NCBI GenBank assembly: GCA_034401795.1
Contig: CM067373.1
Span: 93,445,103 to 93,509,102 of the forward strand
DNA from: Chaetoderma sp. LZ-2023a
Lineage: Eukaryota > Mollusca > Caudofoveata > Chaetodermatida > Chaetodermatidae
DNA length: 64,000 nucleotides
Direction of reading: 5' to 3'
The notes under the pieces were generated by a model. That model had not been told where the DNA came from, made no database searches, and saw nothing but the letters and a program-made list of their open reading frames with translations. Of this stretch, positions 53,812-63,354 are shown piece after piece. Positions within the stretch are counted from its first letter, which is position 1; each line of letters starts with the position of its first letter. The position numbers and the translations under genes were made by a program.

Positions 53812-54172
53812 ATGATAAAGGTGCACATTCACAGCAGAATGATTAAAAATAACATTGTTTAAATTGTATACTTTTAGAGGCTTAAATTGTGTGTCTGGAT
53901 GTAATGAGACGAAATAAATGTTAACGTATAATGATTTCATTACGTAAAATTAATATAATTTCTTGAAGTTGAGAATTTGAATTAGAAACACGAGTCCCTA
54001 ATTCATTTTAACAACTAAAATATATTGTGCCAATTTATAAGAAATGAAATCGTCATATAGTAAGATTGATTTCGTTTCATCGCATTGAGCTTCTAAAAGT
54101 ATACAGTTTTAACAATTTTATGTTCAATCATTGTGGTGATGAATATGCACCTTTAATCATTAACTATGTCCA
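53812..54172. repeat. Long foldback element with ~90-150 bp arms
   Basis: ATGATAAAGGTGCACATTCA, TAACATTGTTTAAATTGTAT, ACTTTTAGAGGCTTAAAT on the left are matched on the complement of the right end (ATGATTAAAGGTGCATATTC, ATAAAATTGTTAAAACTGTA, ACTTTTAGAAGCTCAAT). Inner parts also pair (ATGAGACGAAATAAATGTTA against the complement of TTTCGTTTCATCGC). Non-coding and seen once here. Confidence 0.82.
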
Positions 54173-54600
54173 TGTATCATCTGCACCATATGGTAGAAGA
54201 TGTGTTGTTAAGTGTTTCTAATGTTTTGCATTTGATGTCATAAATTTCCTGTTATTCCACCCAGATTACAGATCAGGAACATTAACAGATACAACTCTCC
54301 AAGAGTCACACTTTAAATAGAGATCAGGCTGGAAAAGTTTAGTTTGTGAAAACTTGCTGAAATTGCTTCGCTTTTCACCATCAGATAAAGGAGGTAATAT
54401 CAGTCTGCAGCAAGGATACATAAACAAACCCCATTAAGCTAGTAACACCACTGAGGAAAAAAATGCCAGCTGTGTCCAAATGCTGAATAGTTGTGATTCA
54501 AAGCAAGGGTGGGTGGCGTGAGGTGATCCTATTGGGGGTGGGGTGAGGTAGGAACTCAGAACATTACTTACTCTCATCATTTTCTGTGGGCTGAAACTTT
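54173..54600. other. No gene seen
   Basis: Nothing recognised. Confidence 0.4.
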
Positions 54601-54654
54601 CTATTACAGCTAGCTACTTTCTGTATAATAGCCCATTCCATTCAGAATTTCCTA

Positions 54655-54765
54655 CAGTTTACAGAAGCTTATAAATATGGTGCAAAAAAAATAAATCAAT
54701 TTTACTGAAATGTTATTGTTGCTTTAAACAGCAAAGACTTATTACAATTTTAAAAAGTCTAATCT
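54655..54765. repeat. Degraded hairpin
   Basis: CAATTTTACTGAAATGTTAT, GTTGCTTTAAACAGCAAAG, then a poor right arm. Confidence 0.35.
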
Positions 54766-54884
54766 TTAGGAGGTGTGATCCATAGTATAGCACTCATTGC
54801 ATATTATCAGCATCACCATAGAATGGAATGTGTTTAGCTGTCTGCCTGCTGAATTGCTGCGAGACTATATTTTCCTTTGATGTT

Positions 54885-55070
54885 AACTCTAGATGTGGTG
54901 AATAATTTTAAAGCAATTTGACTGAATGTTGTTGGTGGCTAAGCCACAAACAACATTCAGTCAAATTGTTTTTTAAAATATTCACCATATCCAGAGTTAT
55001 TGCCCATTGAAGTTTTTGTCTGATGGCTTACAGCAGTCAGACTGCTAACAACTAGCTCATTTTCCCCTGC
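54885..55070. repeat. Family J hairpin copy
   Basis: AACTCTAGATGTGGTGAATA through GAATGTTGTTGGTGGCT pairs with AGCCACAAACAACATTC through TTCACCATATCCAGAGTT; stem ~55 bp, followed by ATTGCCCATTGAAGTTTTTG. Confidence 0.8.
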
Positions 55071-55457
55071 CACCAAATGTCTCCCCCCCCCCCACCACTG
55101 GATCAAGTTAAGTTTCTGTTTTTGATTACATTCTAAGTATTTACTCTGATTTGCATCTCACTAGGTTTTCCCTCCCTGATGCAGATAAAAATGAGTGTCG
55201 ATTTCAAATTAATGACCCATCTTCATGGATTGGGTTTTGTTTGTCTATAGCTGCAATAGCAGGCTGTCTCTGGCTGCTAACTACCATTCTGAAGAAATAT
55301 TAATTTGTTGATTTCTATCCAGAGTTGTGATTCTTTAATATCTACTAATTTAGCAGGTTTTGTTGTTATTTTTGATGCTTTAAATAAATCTCCACGATGC
55401 TTCAATATAATATAATGCTGGCTATTATTCTGTTTAAACGAAATATTTTAAAGGATT
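55071..55457. other. No gene seen
   Basis: Has a poly-C tract at ~55084 (CTCCCCCCCCCCCACC). Nothing else recognised. Confidence 0.4.
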
Positions 55458-56219
55458 GTGGGCCCATTGTTTTTAAACATGTTAAATAACCCATTCCAGT
55501 GGTTTTGGAATATGGCTCAGAAATGTGGGATGGATGTACAGAATACGACTGAACTACTGGAAAATCTCCAAAAGGAAGCTTTTCGCGTAATAACTGGCCT
55601 CCCCAGATTTACTCCACTCCCATTATTATACGGCGAAATAGGGCTGGAGAGTGGAGATGCTAGCACATCGATGAAAAAACTCCTATATAAAATTATAAAC
55701 GAAGATCATTGTCCAAATTACATTAAGGAGCTTGTTCCCCGCCAGGTGGGAGGTTTAACAAATTACAACTTGCGTAACAGAAACAATTATCAAGAAGAAC
55801 AAACACGCCTTGAGGTTTTCAGACGCTCTTTCTTTCCCAGCACAATACACTTATGGAAACAAGTTAGACACAAACACACAGAATTCAGCAACACTATCGC
55901 AGTTTAAAAAAACCAAATCCAACAACCATTATACATATTATTCATATGGAGAACGATGCCAGAATATTCTACACACAAAATGAAAAAATAAATGTAGCCA
56001 ATTAAATGCACATTTATTCAGGTTTAACCTACTCGAAAATCAAAAGTGACCACACTGTAATGAAATAGAAGACAATAGTCATTACTTATTCAGATGTACT
56101 CGCTACAACGAACCAAGACAAAAAATGATATCCGACCTAAATAATAATTACATGTCGAACATCTCAGAAATTAAATGGAGATTCAGATTTGAACAACACC
56201 CAAAACACCATCATCTTTA
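55458..56219 (+). pseudogene. LINE reverse-transcriptase C-terminus
   Basis: The plus strand encodes LENLQKEAFRVITGLPRF, the block after the polymerase core in jockey/CR1-type LINEs, then KKLLYKIINEDHCPNYI, NYNLRNRNNYQ and RRSFFPSTIHLWKQV. After a frame change near 55895 it continues as QLNAHLFRFNLLENQK then PHCNEIEDNSHYLFRCTRYNEPR, the C-x2-C...H...C knuckle that ends many such proteins. Its first Cys is a TGA stop. The polymerase core is absent: a 5'-truncated insertion. Clade assignment uncertain. Confidence 0.85.
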
Positions 56220-57198
56220 GAAATGTCCAAGATTATATTCGGAACACAAAACGGTTTGACACAAATTAGCTATGCACAGAGGTTGATGTGAACATGAGAA
56301 TCGAATAACACCTAAAACAAACGAAATCGGATATTAAGCCAGTCTACAATGGACACTCGTACTTGGGGATCGCTGGTGGAGGTCCTCTAGGTCGGGTGGT
56401 CGCAAGATCATCGAACCTGGGGCATGGTGCGCCATTGTGGCGTTCGGTGGGCATGGCTGGACGTCCGATGCTGGCCAATATCTAGGGCATTGGCTGGCGT
56501 TGGATGTTATCCCTGTTTTGGGCCGCAGTCTTACACTGGGCACCTGGAGGGCTGCCGCCGACTGGCACCAAGTGCTAAATAATAAAACTGAGCCTGTAAA
56601 AACACAGACCTCTAAGATGTGGTTCGACTTGGTGACGCGGAGTGGCGAGGTGGAGTGGTAGTTTTTGCATGTATATCCACTGTGAAAACAGTTAAATTGA
56701 CAGCTATTTTAAATAAGCCCACAAGCAGCAACCTTTATACTAGTGCGTACGTGTATGGATTAATCCTTGTTTCATTTCCCGCGCTATCACGCCACACCTC
56801 ACCTGGTGGATCTCGGAACTAGGGGGAGTCCCGGGCTGGCGCCGTTCTTCGGCGGTGAGGGCCCGCTCCGGCGCATCGTATCCCCCAGTTGAACGCATTA
56901 GCGCAGCACTGCTGGCATGTGCGTGGTTGGGGGTGCGCCGGTGTGAAATTCTATGCGGCCGCAGTGCTGATAGCTGGGATATCCTTTAGGGTATTTTACG
57001 TCAGAGCGCTGGCATTGCCCTCTACTGGCAGTGGATCTCTCCGGTGAATTTCCAATTGTATATATGTACTTATGTTTCTGAACCTACACTACACTGCCAC
57101 CATTATTACTGTATAATATCTATGTAGGGAGCGAATCGAACTAAGTTGTAAACCAATTGTCTCTTAGAACAATAAAAATATGTTTAAATCAAAAAAAC
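56220..57198 (+). mobile_element. LINE 3' untranslated region and tail
   Basis: GC-richer sequence following the ORF, ending CAATAAAAATATGTTTAAAT with A-rich AAAAAAACTG at ~57190. It is taken as the 3' end of the LINE. The 74-codon frame at 56437 is not convincing. Confidence 0.6.
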
Positions 57199-57419
57199 TG
57201 ACCACTGGTGTCTGGAAGCAAGTAGGTGATGGACCCACTGCTGGAAATATGATTTAGTACCAGCTGTCTATGAAAACAATAACAGCTGCTGTGGACATTG
57301 GTGTTATTTTTTAACATCTGGGGTGGGCAGGAAGGGGAGAGGAAAATTCAGACAATTGGGAGTCAATCGTGATTAATAAAACCTGATATACTCAACTCAA
57401 ATTAAAATGTATCTAATCT
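57199..57419. other. No gene seen
   Basis: Nothing recognised. Confidence 0.4.
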
Positions 57420-57625
57420 ATCAAAAAAAATTTTATTTTCTCAAAGAAAATGTCTATTTGCAGACCAAGAGTAAACTATTCTTGAAAATTTACAACTGGA
57501 ATGATTGGCTCGGCTATCGAGCCAGTCAATACAGTGGTAAAGTTTCAGAAGTCTCTCAGTTTGCAAATGGATATTTCTCAAGACTACTGCACAATCATTT
57601 TTGGCCGGCTTGAGGCTTAGAGAGC
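57420..57625 (-). repeat. Family B foldback
   Basis: TTTTATTTTCTCAAAGAAAA, centre ATGATTGGCTCGGCTATCGA, ends GGCCGGCTTGAGGCTTAGAG. Confidence 0.82.
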
Positions 57626-57649
57626 AATAGTTAGCCACGCTCTATATCA

Positions 57650-57885
57650 TTCTGAAATTTGTTCTAGAAATTTAAATTTTCTCATCGAAAATATCCTCTT
57701 GCAGAAAAAGAAATTATTTTTGAAAATTTATCACTCTAAAACTGGTTTGGTTATCGAGCCAGTCATTCCAGCATTAAATTTTCAAAAATAAAAGTTTAAT
57801 CAATCTATATCTAAACCAGAAATAACAATTTCTCAAGACTGGTTCAAAGGATGGTTTTGGCTGCTTTGGCCATTACAGAGTTAAT
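57650..57885 (-). repeat. Family B foldback, diverged
   Basis: TTTAAATTTTCTCATCGAAA, TGGTTTGGTTATCGAGCC, ends TGGCCATTACAGAGTTAA. Confidence 0.75.
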
Positions 57886-58043
57886 ATATTGTATCTGAAT
57901 GCTTCTATAGATAATTTGATAGCAATCGAGTATACTGCTCTCTATCATATTGCTTATAATATATTAATCATTAGGATAGTTAGTCTAAGCTCCCTCTGTA
58001 ACTGTGGTGACTTAACCTTTGACTGCCAATCAGGATGAATTTG
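57886..58043. other. No gene seen
   Basis: Nothing recognised. Confidence 0.4.
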
Positions 58044-58234
58044 GTTAACCCTTTGACCCTCCAACCGGCCATGGCTTCTAGGGTGATCTTAAGAATTGTC
58101 CATTTACAGATCAAGAGAATATTATTTTAGAAAATTTATCAATGTTATAGCAGGCTCGATAACACGAGCCAGTTCTTCCAGTGGTAAGATTTTTTAATAT
58201 TTACATTTTCTTTGAGAAAATTTGCGGGTTAAAA
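58044..58234 (+). repeat. Family B foldback, right arm shortened
   Basis: TTAACCCTTTGACCCTCCAA start; centre GCAGGCTCGATAACACGAGC; end GCGGGTTAAAA. Confidence 0.82.
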
Positions 58235-58562
58235 TTTGAAGCTCTCTGGAGCTGTGGTGTCTTGGGCATTCAGGATGAACCTGGGTAAAGATGTAGCCAT
58301 CATCATCATCATCAGCATCTGTGCTATAGACAGAGAACATAGGAAGCACCTGTATAAATACATATGGCCATTCAATCCAACATCTTGCTGAGAATGACTG
58401 AGCTTTGCCAGCAATACAGGCCACTATTTAATGATAAAATAATGAGGTTAAAGTGGTTGTTTTCAATAACCTGTGAATGCTGAACTGCTTTGGTATGGTC
58501 CACAATATCAAATCCATGTGCTTGTGGACTTCTATGGCTTTTTCTTTCAGCTAATTTCCAGT
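58235..58562. other. No gene; (ATC)n tract
   Basis: CATCATCATCATCATCAGCA at ~58297. Overlapping frames here are low-complexity artefacts. Confidence 0.5.
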
Positions 58563-58791
58563 TTAACCCTTTAATAGTCATGCCGGCCAAAACCGGCCTC
58601 TGTTATGGTCTTGTGGAATATCCATTTACAGGCCAAGAGGACACAATTTTTGAAAATTTACCACTGGAATAATTCGAGCCAGTCATTCCAGTGATAAATT
58701 TTCAAAAATTGTGTCCTCTAGGCCTGTAAATGGACATTCAATAGGCAGATATTTAAATTTTCTTGACGAAATTTGACCATTAAAGTGCTAA
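58563..58791 (+). repeat. Family B foldback (variant ends)
   Basis: TTAACCCTTTAATAGTCATG, outer stem AGAGGACACAATTTTTGAAA paired with TTTCAAAAATTGTGTCCTCT, a compensated variant of GAAGACTATTTTTG; loop reduced to AATAATTCGAGCC. Confidence 0.88.
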
Positions 58792-58894
58792 GGAAGTTGA
58801 AATCTTAATCTTTTTTTGTCTGCTCTTATAGACAGTTATCTTTCTGATCCTAAAATAAAAATGGCGTTGCCTTTTGTCTGCCTGGTGGCTGATA
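58792..58894. other. No gene seen
   Basis: Nothing recognised. Confidence 0.4.
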
Positions 58895-59257
58895 ATGCAC
58901 ATTTCCAGTTTTAGCTATGTCCCGCCCATCTCTAGCTAAGCTCCACCCACATCTCGCTCGTGTTAGGAACAATCGATTGCTGCATTGCTGTTGAATATTT
59001 TGAAACTAATATGACTGGGTGCCATTGGTGCCTTATGGCAGCAACAGCGTCCAGTTCAATTACAGGTAGATTTTCAACAGCATGGTTATTAAATAGCAAA
59101 GCCATACAGTTCATACAAAGTGTCAGACTATTAAGGGTTTAAGATGGACTAAATCTAGTCATTCATGCAGTAATTGATTATGATGTCATCGTCCACGTCA
59201 AATAGTTGATTATGATGTAATGTGATGGATGGATAAAGTGTAAAGGTCCATTACAGC
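58895..59257 (+). repeat. Family A copy, internally deleted
   Basis: TTCCAGTTTTAGCTATGTCC, CTCGCTCGTGTTAGGAAC, then straight to GCTGTTGAATATTTTGAAAC; tip AGTGTAAAGGTCCATTA. Confidence 0.87.
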
Positions 59258-59441
59258 ATTGTATAAGTAACTCTATTCTCTATCTTATAGGTGTTTGTGT
59301 GTAAATTTCAAAGCAATTTCTCATCCTGAAGTGTTTTCTTGACAATATCTGATGTGATCATCCAAATGCATCAGATGCATGCTGGGAGATCTTATTGCAA
59401 ATCTTTTCTCCATTTTTCTGTGTTTATTTGTAACTCTCCAG
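59258..59441. other. Intron-like, ends in a strong pyrimidine tract
   Basis: Ends ATTTGTAACTCTCCAG, preceded by pyrimidine-rich ATCTTTTCTCCATTTTTCTG. Confidence 0.4.
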
Positions 59442-59511
59442 TCCGGGGAGCGATACATGCTATTGGAAATTTATCTACGCAAGGGATTCACACTTTATCA
59501 CGATCACAAAG
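59442..59511 (+). CDS. Candidate second host exon (partial CDS)
   Basis: A 70-nt stretch follows a strong 3' splice site. Read from phase 1, the phase left by the exon at 28467, it is open and gives RGAIHAIGNLSTQGIHTLSR and a few more residues. The proposed 5' site AAAG/GTGGCA is weak; GGGAT/GTAAAT at ~59549 is an alternative in the same frame. The protein is not recognised. The link to the first exon rests on strand, uniqueness and phase only (one chance in three of agreeing by luck). Confidence 0.3.
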
Positions 59512-59727
59512 GTGGCAAGTGGCCTCAGTAGCATCGCTCTCTGGGATGTAAATATTTTCCATATAAATTGAAGACGAAAACCGTATCTGTTTTCCCATCT
59601 GTTTGTGAGGGGTTCTAGCGCTTGCAGTGGGGCAGCATGGATAAGAATTTCTGTATAACATTCTGACATCAGCATTAGTGCTGTGAACTCAAGCGAGAAT
59701 TGTTAGAATGCATTGATTTTTAAATCT
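59512..59727. other. No gene seen
   Basis: Nothing recognised beyond the possible exon extension. Confidence 0.4.
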
Positions 59728-59946
59728 CAAATTTATTCAAGGAAATTTCAATTTTCTCCCTGAAAATCTCCATTTGCAGACCAAGAGAAAACTATTTTTT
59801 TTTCAAATTTACCATGAGAATGACTGGCTCGATTATAGAGCCAGTCATTTCAGTAGTAAATTTTAAAGTCTTCTTTGTCTGCAAATGGACATTTATCAAG
59901 ATCACTGTAGAAGCCATTCTTGACCAGTTTGAGTGTTAAAGGCTAA
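59728..59946 (-). repeat. Family B foldback
   Basis: TCTCAAATTTATTCAAGGAA start; centre ATGACTGGCTCGATTATAGA; ends GAGTGTTAAAGGC. Confidence 0.85.
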
Positions 59947-60139
59947 AGCTTAAAACACACATAGAGGGTTAACCTATTGCCGTCGCATATACAAGGAGAA
60001 AGAAACTGAATATATAGTAAATAGTTTGACTTAAAGTTATTCTTCTAACTTAGTGACATTATTGCAGAATATTCAGCTAGAAAGTGTATGGCAAAGTTTC
60101 GCTATTGTAGGATTCTATTAACCAGATGCTGAATATTGT
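59947..60139. other. No gene seen
   Basis: Nothing recognised. Confidence 0.4.
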
Positions 60140-60240
60140 CTGGGAATAGAACCCACAACCGGTGATAGGCGCCAAGCATCATAGCCCACCAACGCTTTTA
60201 CCACACCAACGCTTTTACCACACCAACGCTTTTACCACAC
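60140..60240 (-). repeat. tRNA-like/SINE-like segment with 17-bp tandem units
   Basis: On the minus strand CACCGGTTGTGGGTTCTATT resembles a Pol III B box (GGTTCGANTCC). Downstream in the + direction CACCAACGCTTTTACCA repeats about four times at 60188-60246. Confidence 0.5.
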
Positions 60241-60261
60241 CAACGCCGCACGACTTGTGAT

Positions 60262-60345
60262 CTTGGTGTGGTGGAAGCGTTTGCAGGCTATAACATTTGA
60301 CGCTTTCGCCGGTTGTGGCCGGGTTCAATTTCCTGCCAATGGCAA
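60262..60345 (+). repeat. tRNA-like/SINE-like segment
   Basis: TGGTGTGGTGGAAGCG fits an A box (TRGYNNARNGG, one mismatch); 50 bases on, GGCCGGGTTCAATTTCCTGCC resembles a B box. It is an inverted relative of the segment to its left. Confidence 0.5.
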
Positions 60346-60929
60346 TATACCATATTGCCACAACTACTTGTATGGAAAATGTCTGTCAGTCAGTAAAAAT
60401 GTCTGTCAGTCTGTCAAATTGTTTACATTTCTGACAACTCTGCCTTTGTCTCAACTGAAAGTATCACAGTTGTTCATTGAGATTCAAATTAAATTTAAAA
60501 AATGATTTTATATATACGCATACTATACAGCTTGAATTGGTGGTTTTGACTGTATTTCACCTCAGGCAACAATAACTTTCAATCAAATTATCTTCAAAGT
60601 TATCGTTAGATATGTTTATAAAGTAGCTAATCTATTATATTATAATGTCATAAATAACGTCTATGAGTAAATAGTTGTAATCAAATGGGCCACAGGGTCA
60701 GAGAAATAGACAGTTTATCGATGAGTTCATGATTATCATATTTCTCACATAATTCTCCCATGTCCCGCACATTCCACGAATTGATTTTCTAATGCACTTT
60801 TCAGGCAGTGCTCAAGCTAATGGCTTACCGCTTCATGATTCGTATCCTTAATGAAAATTAAAATAAGTGCTATTTCCACTAGCTGGTTAAATGCATATTT
60901 AGGTAAGATGATGACAATGCTGGGATTGT
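60346..60929. other. No gene; one hairpin arm
   Basis: CAGGCAACAATAACTTTCAA and TCAAATTATCTTCAAAGTTA at ~60560-60600 form a lone arm. Nothing coding. Confidence 0.4.
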
Positions 60930-61038
60930 AATCGGATGATGATGATGATGGTGATGATGATGATATCAACAAAGGTATTGGTAGATGATGATGGTAGTGA
61001 TGATGATGATAAAAACAATGGTATTGGTGGATGATAAT
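60930..61038. repeat. (GAT)n-rich tract
   Basis: GATGATGATGATGGTGATGA and similar, with two copies of an AACAAAGGTATTGGTAGATG / AACAATGGTATTGGTGGATG phrase. Confidence 0.9.
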
Positions 61039-61039
61039 G

Positions 61040-61232
61040 ATGGAAAATGTCAATTTGCAGACCTTGAGAAGATCATTTTTGAAATTTTTTTACTGAAATG
61101 ACTGGCTCATTTATTGAGCCAGTCATTCGAGTAGTACATTTTCAAAAATAGTCTTATTAGTCTGCAAATATCCATATCTCATGACCACTGCAGAAGCGAT
61201 ATTTAGCCAGCTTGACCATTGCAGGTTTAATG
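61040..61232 (-). repeat. Family B foldback, 5' tip lost
   Basis: Begins ATGGAAAATGTCAATTTGCA directly after the GAT tract; centre ATGACTGGCTCATTTATTGA; ends GACCATTGCAGGTTTAA. Confidence 0.82.
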
Positions 61233-61334
61233 TATGGTCAAAGCTGACCGCTGTCTGATAATATCACTGGTAAATGTTAAAAATAGTATTTGAAATTTGC
61301 TAATAAAATCTTTATTTTCTTGACCCATGCTGAT

Positions 61335-61545
61335 TTAACCCTTACCACTCTGATGTCAATATTCTATTTTTTATTGTGTCAATATCAAAGAAACTGGTGT
61401 AGATTTTTCAACAATTTTGGCGGAAGATGTTGCTGTCTACGACAGCACCATCTCCCACCAAATTTGTTGAAAAATGAACACCAGTTCATCTTTTAATTTA
61501 ATTTGAAAATTTGACACCAGAGTGCTAACGGTTAAGTAAAGGGTT
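61335..61545 (+). repeat. Family F foldback, copy 2
   Basis: TTAACCCTTACCACTCTGAT start, TTTGACACCAGAGTGCTAAC and GGTTAA end: ~20-base inverted tips at TTAA. Inner stem and loop as at 50172. Confidence 0.88.
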
Positions 61546-62014
61546 AAGCTCGATTTTTTACTGTATAGGCTTAGTGTATCTAACTGATGAACAAAGGTTG
61601 ATCTCTAATACACTAAGGAATATTCCCTGAAGTGTCCCAGGAAAACTTTATGATTTACGCAACAGGGAAATGGGAGGAGGCTATAATAAACTTGTCATAA
61701 TCTGTCTTGGGTGTCCTAATCATAAAAGTTTAATCACCTCTCTAATAAGAATGGCTATAAGAGCTAATGTGTATATCTGATGGATAAGGTGTGTGTGTGG
61801 TGGGTCAGGGAGAGGGGATCAAGTTAGCATTGATGCAGAGACAGAATGATTTAGGTTGGCATTTTCTTCCTGTATTTTATAGTAAACATCACTTTTTAAA
61901 GGAGCTGTAAGAAAATTTACTGAATATTTTCTAAGCGGTTTACTTGGTCATTGAAGGCAAAATTTGAAGAAAATAATCTACGGTCAAAATGTTTTCAAGT
62001 TATTTTGCACGATT
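61546..62014. other. No gene seen
   Basis: Nothing recognised. Confidence 0.4.
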
Positions 62015-62217
62015 TTAACCCTTTAATGGTCAAGTCCACCAAAACTGAACTCTGCAATGGTCTCAAGGGCATTCATTTACACGCCAAGAGAGGACTATTC
62101 TTTATGGAGGCAGTCATTCCAGTGATAAGTTTTCAAAAAAGTTTTCTTGGTCTCAAAATGGACACTATTCATGTGGGAAAAATGTTAAATTTGACAATCT
62201 TGACCATTAAACGGCTT
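62015..62217 (+). repeat. Family B foldback (variant ends)
   Basis: TTAACCCTTTAATGGTCAAG start; left inner arm deleted (GGAGGCAGTCATTCC); ends GACCATTAAACGG. Confidence 0.83.
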
Positions 62218-62274
62218 TGGCACTAAGATGTACATGCATGTAGCGTATTGGCAATATTAAATGACAATAATGCA

Positions 62275-62670
62275 ATGAACCTTTCCAGTTTGTCCATCAA
62301 TCAGATGACATCATAAACAACTATGTAACATGTAGGATGACGTCATAATCAATGATGATGTCATGCATGACATAGATAAATTCATCCAAAACTCATAATT
62401 GATGATGGACTAAGGGTTGTTGTACAAATTGTATGTCTACTATTTAATAAACATGCTATTGAATATTTTGAAACTAATTTAACTGAGCGCTGTTGTTGTG
62501 CTGCAACAGCACCCAGTCAAATTAGTTTCAAAATAGTCAATGGCTTACCTGTATAGCTTTTTGGAAATTGATAGTGAGGGAGTTCAGGGATCGATCGATC
62601 TCAACACGAGCGAGGTGTGGGTGGAGCTTAGCTAGAGATGGATGGGCCTACCTAAAACTGGATTACTCCA
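62275..62670 (-). repeat. Family A copy
   Basis: AATGAACCTTTCCAGTTTGT, TGACGTCA at 62338-62345, stem GAATATTTTGAAACTAATTT / AAATTAGTTTCAAAATAGTC, GGATCGATCGATCTCAACAC, tip AAACTGGATTACTCCATTTG. Confidence 0.9.
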
Positions 62671-62920
62671 TTTGTTACAGCATCATATTAATAAACTATA
62701 TAATTATATTGAGTGTTTATTGTTGCGTATCTGTGCAATAACTATTAGTAATCAGGATAGGATGCTTTTATCCTATCTAGAATGTTGTTTATTTCTCTTT
62801 CTCTAATGTAATGATACTGTCTCTATCTTTACAGGAGTAGAAATTAAGAAGCTATTCTCCAATCTCCACATCTTCTAATGTCTCAAAGATGTGCTTTAGT
62901 TTTCACATTTTAATCCACTA
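62671..62920. other. No gene called
   Basis: TCTATCTTTACAG at 62834 looks like a 3' splice site, but all three frames after it close quickly or lack a donor. Confidence 0.35.
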
Positions 62921-63153
62921 TTAACCCTTTAACCGGCGAATTTGTTCAAGAATATTTTAATTTTCTCTTAGAAAATGGACATTTGCAGACCAAGAGAAGA
63001 GTATTTTTGAAAATTTCCCTCTGGAATGACTGGCTCGGTTATCGAACTAGTGATTCCAGTGGGAAATTTTCAAAAATGCCTATCTCTTGGTGTGCAAATG
63101 GACATTTCTCAAACCCACTGGAGAGACCGTTTTTGGCTGATATAAGTGTTAAA
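62921..63153 (-). repeat. Family B foldback
   Basis: TTAACCCTTTAACCGGCGAA start; stem TTTTTGAAAATTTCCCTCTGG / CCAGTGGGAAATTTTCAAAAA carries a TTCCC/GGGAA variant on both arms; ends GTGTTAAATG. Confidence 0.88.
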
Positions 63154-63354
63154 TGATACTATAGATAGGATTGTTATTTCAGATTAAATCTGCAAATATA
63201 ATCATGCTACATGATGAGAACATGTGCGCGCATGCACGCATTCATGCATACATGCATGTAGTATACACACATGTGCATGCACACAAGTATGACTGCAAGC
63301 ACATGTTGCATTCACCCATGAATAGATTTTCATAAATTGAAAGTTAACCTGTCA
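63154..63354. repeat. ATGC-rich simple sequence
   Basis: CGCGCATGCACGCATTCATG and CATGTGCATGCACACAAG at 63225-63300. No gene. Confidence 0.7.

Noticed and set aside
62834..62890. Possible exon after TCTATCTTTACAG
   Set aside because: Two frames stop within two codons and the third ends without a donor site.
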